The notes under the pieces are model-generated. The model worked only from the letters and a program-made list of their open reading frames with translations. It searched no databases and was not told the origin of the DNA. The position numbers were made by a program, and so were the translations under genes. 64,000 bases of DNA from Candidatus Woesearchaeota archaeon (GTDB taxonomy: Archaea > Nanobdellota > Nanobdellia > Woesearchaeales > JACJVW01): assembly GCA_020637435.1 (NCBI GenBank), contig JACJVW010000001.1, forward strand, positions 372,001 through 436,000, written 5' to 3'. The stretch's first letter is position 1, and each line of letters opens with the position of its first letter. This document shows positions 9,483-18,990 of this stretch, one piece after another.

Positions 9483-9490
9483 TTTATAAA
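9483..9490. promoter_or_regulatory. Palindromic TATA box shared by divergent genes 9459(-) and 9513(+)
   Basis: TTTATAAA is its own reverse complement. Its centre lies 26.5 nt before the plus-strand ATG at 9513 and 27.5 nt before the minus-strand ATG at 9459, so one box can place TBP for both leaderless transcripts. Confidence 0.7.
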
Positions 9491-9512
9491 ATAAGGGGCT
9501 ATAATTCCCTGC

Positions 9513-10976
9513 ATGAGAAACGATCTCAGCTTAGCCATCATAAGTGTGTTGTTCGCCATCGCAATAATGCACATATTACCTCCGCAAGCTTTGCTTGATG
9601 ACCGTCCATTGCTTAATTTCGAACACATAAGACATTATTGGACAAGCCACATGCTTCAGGAGCAGGACTACGTTGTAGACAACCAGATTCAGAATGGACT
9701 GCTCTGGGGAGTGCATGACCATGGCAGTAATCGACTTATGACGCTGGCCATAAGACATTCTCCTCTCTCCTCAGTCTTTACCTACAAGCTAGTTTTTTTA
9801 AGCATTCTCATCATGTGCCCAATTTTACTCTATGCCAGCTGTAGAAATTTCGGACTTTCAAGAAAATCAGCCCAGATAGCTTTAGCATTTCTTGCCATCA
9901 TGTATCTCATTGGCGACGGTCACTGGAACACATTGACCATCCTAATAGAATCAGGTTCGCAAAGTTACTTTCTCATCATGTTTCTTAGCATCTTCACCTC
10001 ATCCTTGCTCTATGCAAGAAAATATTCTTCGGCCATTCTCGCTGGCATTATTCCCGCAGGGATACATATCCTAAGTCCGTTGTTCCTCAGCCTTCCAATA
10101 ATCTTCATATGGTTGCAAAGAAAAAAAGACATAAAGATTATCATTAGTTCAGTTATTTATGCTGCATTCTGGATTATCTTCCAGCTACTCCCATTGCTTC
10201 GCTACAAAGACTTTATTACCGGAGCAAGCTATGATGAACTTCCCGGTCTTCATGCTCTTGATCCAAGTCTTACCACCTTGCTCATCATCGCTGTGATAAC
10301 TTTATGTATTCTTAAGAAGAAGTATGCAGTCCTTTGCTGGCCAATAGTGATTTACGCTCTTTTCGGGATAATAGATACTGGACAACATTGGCAATATTTT
10401 GTCGAACCGCTAAAATACTACTATTATGCCGGACTTCTGGCTGTCATTGCCTTAAGCAAACCGCTCAGAAAAATACAGATTGGTCTGATATTGATATTGT
10501 GCATCATCATCGCTGTATTTAGAGTGACTAGTTTCGGCTACTTGGGGCTTGACACAGTTCCTGATGAAGCAACTGTTGAACTGACTGCATACCTCAACAG
10601 TCTGCCACCTACAGCTATCGTGATTGATGACTATCTTGGAAGGGAAAGTCATGCTCCAGGGTACCGGCCAGAGCTTATGAACTTATATCAACGGATGCAG
10701 ACCGACCATATATTCAAAGGGTCTATACATCCCAAGGCAATTTACGTACTGCAGAATGTTACCCTTGGCCTGAATAATGGAACACTGATGTGGAAGACTC
10801 CGGACAAAATCATACATGTCGTTGACATCTCAAAACCTGATGCAGTAACAAAGTTAAAAGAAGAAAATATCAGCATCATCATAACGACCATCATACCAGA
10901 TAGTACATTCTATGAGCACATCCATCAGATCGAAAATATGGGCATATATAAAACAAAAGACAAGCATTTAAATTAA
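9513..10976 (+). CDS. Polytopic membrane protein, GT-C-like
   Basis: A 487-residue protein with a first hydrophobic helix, a long exterior loop (LLDDRPLLNFEHIRHYW) and about ten further helices, ending in a soluble domain of about 130 residues. The DD pair after helix one and the overall plan match GT-C-like membrane glycosyltransferases, but the classical motifs are weaker than in the gene at 5817. It is divergent from the radical SAM gene at 8515 and uses the same TATA box. The next gene, a B12-type radical SAM protein, starts 24 nt downstream with its own AT-rich box at 10966-10974. Confidence 0.5.
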   Translation: MRNDLSLAIISVLFAIAIMHILPPQALLDDRPLLNFEHIRHYWTSHMLQEQDYVVDNQIQNGLLWGVHDHGSNRLMTLAIRHSPLSSVFTYKLVFLSILIMCPILLYASCRNFGLSRKSAQIALAFLAIMYLIGDGHWNTLTILIESGSQSYFLIMFLSIFTSSLLYARKYSSAILAGIIPAGIHILSPLFLSLPIIFIWLQRKKDIKIIISSVIYAAFWIIFQLLPLLRYKDFITGASYDELPGLHALDPSLTTLLIIAVITLCILKKKYAVLCWPIVIYALFGIIDTGQHWQYFVEPLKYYYYAGLLAVIALSKPLRKIQIGLILILCIIIAVFRVTSFGYLGLDTVPDEATVELTAYLNSLPPTAIVIDDYLGRESHAPGYRPELMNLYQRMQTDHIFKGSIHPKAIYVLQNVTLGLNNGTLMWKTPDKIIHVVDISKPDAVTKLKEENISIIITTIIPDSTFYEHIHQIENMGIYKTKDKHLN

Positions 10977-11000
10977 TCTTTCTGAACGCTGTTATCAGCC

Positions 11001-12461
11001 ATGACAGACTTGATATTGTTCCAACCTACAATAGGTGGTGACTGGTGCGTTAATGACCCACCCATACCAGTAGGTCTTCTTTACGCATCAAGATTGTGCA
11101 CCCAGGACTTTGATTTACATCTCATTGACCAAAGAGTGGACAAGGATTGGAAACAACAGGTTTTAGATGACCTAAAGAAGAAACCGCTCGCCTTCGCCAC
11201 TACAGCAATGACCGGTCCCCAGATACATAATGCTATCGAAATATCCAAGTTTGTCAAAGAGCATGCTGACACCCCGGTCATATGGGGTGGGATCCATCCG
11301 ACAATCCTACCTGGGCAGACTTTGAATAACCCCTACATTGATATCATTGTTCGAGGAGAGGGAGAAGAAACCCTTCGAGAACTTTTATTCGCCCTAAAAG
11401 AGAAGAGTGACCTTGGCAAAGTAGAGGGCATATCATACAAGAAAGAGGGAAACATTGTTCACACTGAAGATAGAACCTTCATTAAGCATGGAGAACTACC
11501 AGACATCCCCTACCACCTGATCGACCACACCAAATACACATTGCAAAGATATGGTGGTCAGTCCATCATGATGCTCACCTCCACCGGTTGTCCTCACAAG
11601 TGCACCTATTGCTACAATACAGCGTTGAATAACTCTTGGAGGGGACTCCCCTCTGAAAAGTTTGAGCATGAACTCAAGAGAGCGATAGAACTGTATCCTA
11701 ACCTCAGACACATTGAGATTGAAGATGACAACATGTTCGGAGACATTGCCAGGGGAAAAAAAATGGTCGAAATTCTCTCCAAATATGAGGTAAGTTGGGT
11801 AACCGCAGGCCTCACTTCAGTAGCAGCAAGAACGTTTACTGAAGAATTCCTTTCGCTCATTGATAAGAGTGGATGCAAACACCTGCAAATGGGAGTGGAA
11901 AGTGGAAGCAGACGTATTCTCAGGATGATTGAGAAGCCAAACAATATTGAACACATAAAAGCATTCAATCGTAAAGCCGCAAAGCATAAATTCAAGATGT
12001 TCTACAATTTCATGTGTGGGTTCCCTACAGAGACTATCACAGATTTAAAACAAAGCATCCGGCTGGCCCAGGACCTCTTAAAAGAAAATAAGAACGCAAT
12101 AATATCATTCTTCTCCATCTATATTCCCTATCCCGGAACTAAACTCTATGACCTCTGCCTAAGGAAAGGATATCAGACCCCTAAGACTCTTGAAGAATGG
12201 AATGATTATTACTGGAAACATTCCAAACTTACCTGGATATCAAAAGAGCGGGAGTCCCTGCTGCAGAAAGTATACTTCTCCGCTCTATTCATAGATGATA
12301 AACCCCAATATCACATCAAGAATCCAGTACTGAAAATTGCGGCAAAGGCCTATCAACCAGTAGCTCAATTTCGCCTGAAAAACCTCTTCTTCCTCTGGAT
12401 GCCGGAGGTAAAGATGAAAGACTGGTACGAGAGTAAAATATTATCCGCAAGTGCTGGATGA
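11001..12461 (+). CDS. B12-binding-domain radical SAM protein (copy 1)
   Basis: The N-terminal half (residues about 1-140) is a Rossmann-like cobalamin-binding-type domain, with PPIPVGLLYASRL, IWGGIHPTILP and VRGEGEETL as in B12-radical SAM proteins; the cobalamin His motif DxHxxG is not evident. CPHKCTYC near residue 195 gives CxxxCxxC. The rest follows the class that includes BchE and lipid or sugar methyltransferases (MGVESGSRRILRMIEKP, NFMCGFPTET). The C terminus carries about 90 extra residues. It is closely similar along its whole length to the product of 14722-16179. Candidate roles are radical methylation or C-C bond formation on a lipid or glycan; the substrate is unknown. Confidence 0.85.
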   Translation: MTDLILFQPTIGGDWCVNDPPIPVGLLYASRLCTQDFDLHLIDQRVDKDWKQQVLDDLKKKPLAFATTAMTGPQIHNAIEISKFVKEHADTPVIWGGIHPTILPGQTLNNPYIDIIVRGEGEETLRELLFALKEKSDLGKVEGISYKKEGNIVHTEDRTFIKHGELPDIPYHLIDHTKYTLQRYGGQSIMMLTSTGCPHKCTYCYNTALNNSWRGLPSEKFEHELKRAIELYPNLRHIEIEDDNMFGDIARGKKMVEILSKYEVSWVTAGLTSVAARTFTEEFLSLIDKSGCKHLQMGVESGSRRILRMIEKPNNIEHIKAFNRKAAKHKFKMFYNFMCGFPTETITDLKQSIRLAQDLLKENKNAIISFFSIYIPYPGTKLYDLCLRKGYQTPKTLEEWNDYYWKHSKLTWISKERESLLQKVYFSALFIDDKPQYHIKNPVLKIAAKAYQPVAQFRLKNLFFLWMPEVKMKDWYESKILSASAG

Positions 12462-12469
12462 CAAAAGAC

Positions 12470-12477
12470 TTATAAAA
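12470..12477 (+). promoter_or_regulatory. TATA box for the 12499 epimerase
   Basis: TTATAAAA is centred 25.5 nt before the ATG at 12499. Confidence 0.6.
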
Positions 12478-12498
12478 AAATACAGCTTAAATGAGTAA

Positions 12499-13416
12499 AT
12501 GAAAATTCTTGTTACAGGAGGTGCAGGATTCATCGGTTCGCACCTTGTGGAAGCTTTAACAGAGCGCCACAATATCTCAGTGATAGACAACCTTTCTAAT
12601 AGCACATTAGAGAATATTCGTCCGGTCCTTGATAAAATAACATTTCTTGAGATTGATTATGACAATATCTCAGAGAATTTTTTATCTAAACACGAGATGG
12701 TTTTACATTTAGCATCAAGCGTAGGTGTTTTGAATACCATAAATAATCCAGAAGAGATAAAAAAAGACGTAGAATGTTCGTGCAGGTTGATTGACAAGGC
12801 AAAGAGATCAGGGGTAAAGAGTTTCATCTTTACATCCTCATCAGAGATCTATGGAGACAAAACAAAGAAGATGCATGAAGAAGATATACCAAGACCTGTC
12901 TCAACATACGGCAAGGCAAAGGTCAAGATTGAGGAGCATCTTCAGGCAAGCTACGACAAAGATCAATATCTCATCCTAAGACTATTTAATGTATACGGAA
13001 CAAGGCAAAAATCAGGTCCGTTTGGTTTTGTCATGAACACATTCATCGAAAAAGCAGTCCGACATGAATCCCTGCCTATCATAGGAAGCGGAGCGCAGAC
13101 CAGGGATTTTACCCAAGTCCAGGACATAGTCAATCTTATATTGATGTTAATATCTAATAGAGATGTACCCTACAATATAGTAAATATTGGAACAGGAGTA
13201 TCCACAAGTATCTTAGAACTTGCGCACAACATCAATAAGATTGTCGGAAACGACAATGTAACCTACATAGAAAAGAGAGCCTATGAGATTGAGCACCGAA
13301 CAGCGGACAATAAAAGAATCAAAGACCTTACAGATTATGAATTCTGCAGCCTTGATGAAGGCCTGCGCAAACTGATAGATTCACATCTACTGGATCTGAA
13401 GAAAATTTCTCCATAA
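12499..13416 (+). CDS. NAD-dependent nucleotide-sugar epimerase/dehydratase
   Basis: A 305-residue extended SDR of the UDP-glucose 4-epimerase type. TGGAGFIG (residues 6-13) binds NAD; the HLASSVGV segment, S113-S115, and Y137-x3-K141 in STYGKAK form the active-site set. LRLFNVYG and GSGAQTRDFTQVQDI match the sugar-nucleotide-binding region of GalE-like enzymes. It is unlike the epimerase at 4969 in detail, so the cluster probably handles two different nucleotide sugars. It has its own TATA box. Its 3' end overlaps the convergent radical SAM gene by 30 nt. Confidence 0.85.
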   Translation: MKILVTGGAGFIGSHLVEALTERHNISVIDNLSNSTLENIRPVLDKITFLEIDYDNISENFLSKHEMVLHLASSVGVLNTINNPEEIKKDVECSCRLIDKAKRSGVKSFIFTSSSEIYGDKTKKMHEEDIPRPVSTYGKAKVKIEEHLQASYDKDQYLILRLFNVYGTRQKSGPFGFVMNTFIEKAVRHESLPIIGSGAQTRDFTQVQDIVNLILMLISNRDVPYNIVNIGTGVSTSILELAHNINKIVGNDNVTYIEKRAYEIEHRTADNKRIKDLTDYEFCSLDEGLRKLIDSHLLDLKKISP

Positions 13417-14565
13417 GTTTCGAAACCAGAAAACGACGTCCTTCGTCCGTGCGATATAGTATATGAATGAAGGACGAAGAGAGTAAAGCAAAGTAAGCAG
13501 ACGCGCTGCAATAAGATTTCGCGTTGTAGGTGCCTCAAATATATGGTAATTGACAAGCGGTAGTATCGAAGCATACGTGCTTCCAATACGTAACATATGA
13601 TCCAGAAAAGGGAAGAACTTCTCTTCATCACTGTAGATATAAAAACCAAGTGTCTCTACTTCATACTTTCTTGCTGCATCGATGAGCGAACAATAGCTCC
13701 TTAAACTTAAGGTCTTGGGAAGCTTTGCATTCTTATAAGGTGTCTCTATACCTATCTGCACTAGCTTGCATCCTGCTCTTGACAGTTTCTCAAGGATTGC
13801 TTCAGTCAGCAGGGACGCACGCACCTGAATAGTCCACGAAAAATTATAGTCTGCAATATCCTTCACTAGCACATCGAAATAAGTGGTACTCACAGGAAAG
13901 TCCAGATCGATAAAATAGATGGTTTGCACACGCCTTCGTTGCAGCTGAGCAAATTCCTTAAGGTAAGTATCTCGCGGTTTGTACCTATGATTCCCTGCAT
14001 ACATGACTCGTTTATTGCAGAAAAAACAGGACGCACCACATCCCCTGCTGACCTCCATCAAAGAGAATTTCCCAGGTAGTAGAGCAAACGAGTATTTACT
14101 CATATCAACTGCCGCATAATCAGGGACAATAGATAAGGGATCTTTACGTAGTTTTCTGCTCATAATCCTGCTAAGTACTTCTGGTTCACTTGGTGGTGCA
14201 ATTATCTCGCACTCATCGGGTAGATCAATCTTTGCAAGTTGTTTTGCATGCGGACCGATAAGGTAAACGCGCGAAACCGTATGCGCAAGCTGATATATCA
14301 TAGGCAAAAGAGGTCGCACATCAACAACAGGGCATTGCCACCTGTCAAGCGATGCGGTAGTCAGAACAACTGCATCAGCAGTAAGACTGCTCCAATAGCC
14401 TGAGCTACAGGAGATACCTTGAGCATTTGCATCTATAACCTGAGTTTTACAGCCATGCTCAACAAGCAACGACGAAAGAATAAGGAGATCCAAAGGTTGA
14501 AAGACACGGTTGGGGCTGCCTAGTCTGCGATAATCAAGCTTAGGATTGATAAGTGTGACCCGCAT
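13387..14565 (-). CDS. Radical SAM protein with B12-type N-terminal domain
   Basis: A 392-residue protein. The N terminus (MRVTLINPKL, then a Rossmann-like region to about residue 160) resembles the B12-binding domain of cobalamin-radical SAM enzymes, without a clear cobalamin His motif. CGASCFFC near residue 175 is the CxxxCxxC cluster motif, followed by TIYFIDLDFPVS and VQIGIETPYKN, in line with the family. It is much shorter than the two paralogues at 11001 and 14722 that flank it, and lacks their C-terminal extension. A TATTTAAAT box lies 26.5 nt upstream of the ATG. Its substrate is unknown. Confidence 0.8.
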   Translation of the reverse strand: MRVTLINPKLDYRRLGSPNRVFQPLDLLILSSLLVEHGCKTQVIDANAQGISCSSGYWSSLTADAVVLTTASLDRWQCPVVDVRPLLPMIYQLAHTVSRVYLIGPHAKQLAKIDLPDECEIIAPPSEPEVLSRIMSRKLRKDPLSIVPDYAAVDMSKYSFALLPGKFSLMEVSRGCGASCFFCNKRVMYAGNHRYKPRDTYLKEFAQLQRRRVQTIYFIDLDFPVSTTYFDVLVKDIADYNFSWTIQVRASLLTEAILEKLSRAGCKLVQIGIETPYKNAKLPKTLSLRSYCSLIDAARKYEVETLGFYIYSDEEKFFPFLDHMLRIGSTYASILPLVNYHIFEAPTTRNLIAARLLTLLYSLRPSFIYYIARTKDVVFWFRNLWRNFLQIQ

Positions 14566-14588
14566 ACATTGATAGTAGAGACAGGCTA

Positions 14589-14594
14589 TTTAAA
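14589..14594 (-). promoter_or_regulatory. TATA box for the 14565(-) radical SAM gene
   Basis: TTTAAA inside TATTTAAAT is centred exactly 26.5 nt before the minus-strand ATG at 14565. Confidence 0.6.
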
Positions 14595-14721
14595 TCGATA
14601 GGGTTGCTGATAAGAGGTTTCTCCAAAGGGGATAGAGTCAAGCATAAGCTGATCCGATGATATATTTAAACCATATAATAAGGTTTTTAATTGATTCCCC
14701 CGTAAAAAACTGTACCTTAAG

Positions 14722-16179
14722 ATGACCGACCTAATACTTTTTCAACCATCGATCGGTGGCGATTGGTGTTTCAATTCACCGGACATTCCGACAGGACTTC
14801 TCTATGCTGCAAGACTTTGTGACAAGGAATATAAGATTGTGCTCATAGACCAAAGAGTAGAGAGAAACTGGAAAGAGAAGCTTGAAAAAGAGTTAAGAAA
14901 AAGACCGCTAGCCTTTGCAACTACTGCTATGACCGGTCCACAGATACAAAATGCGATAGATATCTCAAAGTTTGTCAAAGAACACTGCAAAATCCAGGTC
15001 ATATGGGGCGGCATACATCCGACCATCCTGCCAGAACAGACACTAAAAAATGAATACATAGATATCGTCGTAAGAGGAGAGGGAGAAACCAAACTGCAGC
15101 AGATAATGCATGCGATTCAGGACAAGAACACGTTTTCTACCATAGAGGGCATCTCCTATAAATCTGAAGGAAAGATTTACCACAACGAGCAGGTATCTTT
15201 CATTGAACAAAGTAGTCTGCCACCCATACCTTATCATCTTATAGATCCTTCCCTATATAAGATGCAAAAATATGGTGGTCAATCAATGACTTTGATGACT
15301 TCAACAGGTTGTCCTCATAAATGCACGTATTGTTATAATACCGCATTTGGAAATTCGTGGAGAGGAATACCGGTAGAAAAATTTGAGATGGAACTGCAAA
15401 GAGCGATAGACCTTTATCCAAACCTAAAACATGTCGCCATCGAAGACGACAACACCTTCGGTAATATTGCCCACGGCAAAAAAATAGTCGAAGTATTGAA
15501 TAAATATCCTTTGACCTGGAACACAGGAGGTCTCACATCAACAGCTGCAAGAACTTTCGACGACGATTTTCTCAGACTTCTTGACCATAGTGGATGTAAA
15601 CATATGCATATGGGTGTAGAAAGCGGCAGTAAAAGAATTCTCAGACTCATACGTAAACCGAACAAGATAGATGATATAATCGCATTCAACAAAAAAGCAT
15701 CCAAATATAATTTCCATCTGTTCTACAATTTCATGTGTGGATTCCCTACAGAAACCCTAAGAGACCTCAAGCAGAGTATAAAACTGGCCCGCATACTTCT
15801 CAAAGACAATCATAATGCGAGAATCTCATTCTTTTCGATTTATTTGCCCTATCCAGGTACTCCTTTGTTTGACCTCTGTGTCCGAAGAGGTTTTGTACCT
15901 CCAGATAGGCTTGAGGATTGGAACGACTATTACTGGAAACATTCAAAATTGCCTTGGATCTCAGAAGAAAGAGAGCATATGCTAAAGAGAGTATATTTCT
16001 CTGCGCTCTTCATCGATAATAAATCAGAGTATCATCTAAAAAATAAGTTAGTAAAATTTGCGACCAAAATCTACAGACCGATAGCCAGATACCGGATGGA
16101 AAACCTAAACTTTGCCTGTATGCCGGAATATACACTTAAAGAATGGTATGAGAAGATACTCCTTCAGGCACACACATAA
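14722..16179 (+). CDS. B12-binding-domain radical SAM protein (copy 2)
   Basis: A 485-residue paralogue of the 11001 gene, similar from first to last residue (MTDLILFQPSIGGDWC start, PLAFATTAMTGPQI, CPHKCTYCYN cluster motif, ISFFSIYLPYPGTPL). Two copies this similar about 2.3 kb apart suggest a local duplication with later divergence, perhaps to act on related substrates. The epimerase (12499) and a third B12-type radical SAM gene (13387) lie between them. AT-rich boxes at 14659-14667 and 14685-14693 lie upstream; neither is at the ideal 26 nt, so a short leader is likely. Confidence 0.85.
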   Translation: MTDLILFQPSIGGDWCFNSPDIPTGLLYAARLCDKEYKIVLIDQRVERNWKEKLEKELRKRPLAFATTAMTGPQIQNAIDISKFVKEHCKIQVIWGGIHPTILPEQTLKNEYIDIVVRGEGETKLQQIMHAIQDKNTFSTIEGISYKSEGKIYHNEQVSFIEQSSLPPIPYHLIDPSLYKMQKYGGQSMTLMTSTGCPHKCTYCYNTAFGNSWRGIPVEKFEMELQRAIDLYPNLKHVAIEDDNTFGNIAHGKKIVEVLNKYPLTWNTGGLTSTAARTFDDDFLRLLDHSGCKHMHMGVESGSKRILRLIRKPNKIDDIIAFNKKASKYNFHLFYNFMCGFPTETLRDLKQSIKLARILLKDNHNARISFFSIYLPYPGTPLFDLCVRRGFVPPDRLEDWNDYYWKHSKLPWISEEREHMLKRVYFSALFIDNKSEYHLKNKLVKFATKIYRPIARYRMENLNFACMPEYTLKEWYEKILLQAHT

Positions 16180-16237
16180 TCGGTGCAAATATAACGGAAG
16201 CATACAGTTAATAAACCACATATCCTATACTAGTAAA

Positions 16238-17314
16238 ATGTTCATACCCCGACAAAAGTCGTACATTTCCGCATCAGAAATTCTTCAGGCGGTACTAAGC
16301 TCAGACCAAAACCTCTTGAATCTTCTAAAAATATATGCAGGTCATGATGGGGTAACTCTTTTTCCCTCAGCAAGAACGGCCATTGAAGAAGCCCTGAGAT
16401 TTTACAACGTTAAGGAAATAGTCATGCCAGAACACACCTATGGGGGATATGCCGCCATATTAAAGGGCCTAAAAAAGACGTACCTTCCCATAGATAATAC
16501 ATTGAACACTCCTGTACAATCCTTCAAAGAAGTCAACCCAAATATTGCTGCCCTTATTCCTCACCATTATGGGAATGTGTACCCAGTCAGCAAATTAAGC
16601 AACCGGTTCATCATTGAAGATGCTACTCAGGCATTCGGTGGCGTATACGATGGCCAACATACAGGCACCATGGGTAACATAGGTCTCATAAGCTTTAGCA
16701 GGGGAAAATACCAGGACTTAATGGGCGGCTGCGCAGTCATAAGCAAAGACAGTAAATTTCTTGAACATCTCAGACAAAAAGAATGCAAGAAAATCAGTAC
16801 CCTCGAACTGTCCCATCTCCTTCTGACATACATTTACTTATTATTCTCATCTGGCAAAATAGGTGGCACATTGACAACATGGCCATTTCTATTACTGCAA
16901 AAAGATGACCCCGTTCCAAACTTGATAGAACAGATGTTCACTAAAATCACTAAAGGAAAACATATGCATCCGTTCCAGTTACAGCTTGGTACTATTCGTT
17001 GGAAAAAGATACCTAAACATATCAGGAATCAACAGGAACGGGCCAAATTGTATAGGAGAAGTCTTCAATCCATACCACAAATTACCCTGCCTCCAGCTCA
17101 GGAAAGTGTATATCTATACTTCCCCATCCTTGTTGATAATCCAAAACTCTTGAAAAGAAAACTTTTGATAAAAGGAATTGACAGCAAGATTGATTTCCAT
17201 TTCAGTTACCGCAAAAATAACTACGCAAATAGAATACTGCACATCCCTGTATCAGTTAATTACACGGAGCAAAAACAAATCATAAGAGCACTGCATGAAA
17301 TATACCGCATTTAA
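16238..17314 (+). CDS. DegT-like PLP aminotransferase, divergent
   Basis: The open frame extends 42 codons upstream inside the preceding gene, but homology-like sequence begins at MFIPRQKS, so I chose ATG 16238 (358 residues). Features of the family are VTLFPSARTAIEEAL, the IIEDATQAFGG cofactor segment with D128, and K157 in SFSRGKYQDLMGG as the Schiff-base lysine. It is shorter and more diverged than the aminotransferase at 3902, and the usual sugar-binding segments are not obvious. Its 3' end overlaps the SGNH hydrolase gene by 20 nt, so they are likely co-transcribed. An amino-sugar role is inferred. Confidence 0.75.
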   Translation: MFIPRQKSYISASEILQAVLSSDQNLLNLLKIYAGHDGVTLFPSARTAIEEALRFYNVKEIVMPEHTYGGYAAILKGLKKTYLPIDNTLNTPVQSFKEVNPNIAALIPHHYGNVYPVSKLSNRFIIEDATQAFGGVYDGQHTGTMGNIGLISFSRGKYQDLMGGCAVISKDSKFLEHLRQKECKKISTLELSHLLLTYIYLLFSSGKIGGTLTTWPFLLLQKDDPVPNLIEQMFTKITKGKHMHPFQLQLGTIRWKKIPKHIRNQQERAKLYRRSLQSIPQITLPPAQESVYLYFPILVDNPKLLKRKLLIKGIDSKIDFHFSYRKNNYANRILHIPVSVNYTEQKQIIRALHEIYRI

Positions 17315-18254
17315 TGTTAAATCAAGACGATACGTAAAAAACATACTGGCAACAATAGTGGTGACCATCTTACTAGTAACAGTCTTAGAATTATTTCTCA
17401 GGGGTGCAGGCTGGTATGCAACTCCAGAAGAATTGCACAATGAGTCCTGGATCAAAGAAAGATATGCTCCGGGCTTCAACCAGATGGGATGTAGAGGAAC
17501 CTACAGAGAAACCGTGAATCAGCTAAAGATTCTAGTGGTTGGTGACTCATACACCTACGGGTACGGGATACTTCAGGAGGAAACCTATCCATCATTACTG
17601 GAAGCATCGCTTAACAACACAATAGTCTATAATTGCGGATATCCTGGTAGAAACTTTGAAGAAAATCTCGACTTCCTTCATAGAATTTTGCCTAAAATAG
17701 ATCCGGATATCGTCATATTTCAATTCTTGACTAACGACCTGGCTTCACCGGTAGAAATAGACCTGACCTATAGCCCTTCTCCGTACTATGACCAATCCTT
17801 TATCACCAAACACAGTCATCTTGTGAGATTGTTGTACCAAAATACGGAGAATAAGTTAGCATTCAAAGAATTCTATCAAGATATAGAAAAAAACTATCAA
17901 CCACAAAGTGAGGTATGGAAAAACTTTACGAACAGGCTGCATGAACTTGAACAGATTGCTCGCAAGACTTCCACCATTGTGGTTGTGATGGATGAGCTAC
18001 TTGACAACTACCCATTTAGAGATTTTACGCAACTCGGTATGCAAGAATTTTGCAGCAAAAACCTCACGGTGATCGATATGTACGAACACACACATAATAT
18101 TCCTGTAGAAGGGTTAAAAGTATCTTCTCTTGACCCTCATCCAAATAAGGACTACAATCAAGCGGTAGTGGACTCTATACTATCAGTTATGAGAAACTCA
18201 TCGGCTTCTGCCTGTTTGAGAGAATCTGCGGCAATCACACAGTTTGTGACCTAA
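17295..18254 (+). CDS. Membrane-anchored SGNH/GDSL-type hydrolase
   Basis: A 319-residue protein with one N-terminal membrane helix (residues about 15-35) and an exterior SGNH-hydrolase-like domain. VVGDSYTYGYG supplies the nucleophile S85, FLTND is the block with the oxyanion Asn, and DPHPN near the end supplies D280 and H282. Members remove or transfer acyl groups on surface glycans or lipids (AlgX or OatA-like partners). It overlaps the aminotransferase gene by 20 nt on the same strand. Its 3' end overlaps the convergent GT2 gene by 57 nt. Esterase versus acyltransferase cannot be decided here. Confidence 0.75.
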   Translation: MKYTAFNVKSRRYVKNILATIVVTILLVTVLELFLRGAGWYATPEELHNESWIKERYAPGFNQMGCRGTYRETVNQLKILVVGDSYTYGYGILQEETYPSLLEASLNNTIVYNCGYPGRNFEENLDFLHRILPKIDPDIVIFQFLTNDLASPVEIDLTYSPSPYYDQSFITKHSHLVRLLYQNTENKLAFKEFYQDIEKNYQPQSEVWKNFTNRLHELEQIARKTSTIVVVMDELLDNYPFRDFTQLGMQEFCSKNLTVIDMYEHTHNIPVEGLKVSSLDPHPNKDYNQAVVDSILSVMRNSSASACLRESAAITQFVT

Positions 18255-18938
18255 AGATACCGACAAGGAAAGAAAATAACGTTTCCACCCCTGATACATA
18301 TCAAGATGCTGAAGTATCCAATCATCGAAGAAACAAGTGATATTACGGTAGTCATTCCTTTTCAGATGCGTTTTTTTAGTGGGATGATGAGAGATTAAGA
18401 CCTCTTTGACATTTGCACCGTGAGCAAAACATTCCAGAAGGAGATTTAGCTCAATCTCAAAACCATTTGCGGTGATTCTAAGTCGTTCCAGCAGGTCCTT
18501 TCGTATGATGATAAATCCTGAAAAAGGATCCGCAAGCATATAGCCTGTAGCGGTACGTATCCACCATGCGCCAAATAGGTTAAGCATTCTTCTTTCTGAT
18601 GATCGCGAGATATCTCGTCTGCCGATGAGACAATCGGACTTGTCGATCACTTTGAATGCCCGCAGATAATCCTGGATCTTCTTTTCTCCATCAGCATCCA
18701 TTATCGCTACATACTCGCACTCAGGAAGATGTGCAATACCTGTCTGCAACGCTGCACCCTTACCTTTATTTTTTGGATGGACGATAACCTTGCCATATCT
18801 CCTTGCAGTATCAGCAGTAGAATCAGTGCTACCGTCATCAATAACAATGAACGGATAATTGGTTTTTTTTACCGTTTCCAGGATCGGCGCAATCCTTTCC
18901 GCTTCATTGTATGCAGGGATTATAAAGAAGACGTCCAT
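18198..18938 (-). CDS. Family 2 glycosyltransferase (polyprenyl-phosphate sugar synthase-like)
   Basis: A GT-A fold transferase of 246 residues. I chose ATG 18938 because it begins directly at the first strand (MDVFFIIPAYNEAERI) and sits 26.5 nt from a TATA box. VIDDGSTDST and the DADGEKK metal-binding DxD region are clear, as are GKGAALQTG and ADPFSGF, as in DPM1-like dolichol-phosphate-mannose synthases and DpgS-type enzymes. It would make the polyprenyl-phosphate sugar donor that GT-C enzymes in the cluster need. The gene is divergent from a radical SAM gene and convergent with the SGNH hydrolase. Confidence 0.85.
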   Translation of the reverse strand: MDVFFIIPAYNEAERIAPILETVKKTNYPFIVIDDGSTDSTADTARRYGKVIVHPKNKGKGAALQTGIAHLPECEYVAIMDADGEKKIQDYLRAFKVIDKSDCLIGRRDISRSSERRMLNLFGAWWIRTATGYMLADPFSGFIIIRKDLLERLRITANGFEIELNLLLECFAHGANVKEVLISHHPTKKTHLKRNDYRNITCFFDDWILQHLDMYQGWKRYFLSLSVSLGHKLCDCRRFSQTGRSR

Positions 18939-18960
18939 ATGGTGATGCAGCACGTGTATC

Positions 18961-18968
18961 TTTATAAA
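18961..18968. promoter_or_regulatory. Palindromic TATA box, exactly central between divergent starts
   Basis: TTTATAAA is centred at 18964.5, which is 26.5 nt from the minus-strand ATG (18938) and 26.5 nt from the plus-strand ATG (18991). This is a symmetric, leaderless, bidirectional promoter. Confidence 0.75.
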
Positions 18969-18990
18969 TTCGTTGGACATATGACCCATT

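Noticed and set aside
16112..16237. N-terminal extension of the 16238 aminotransferase
   Set aside because: Forty-two residues lie inside the previous gene, look unlike the family, and homology begins at ATG 16238.
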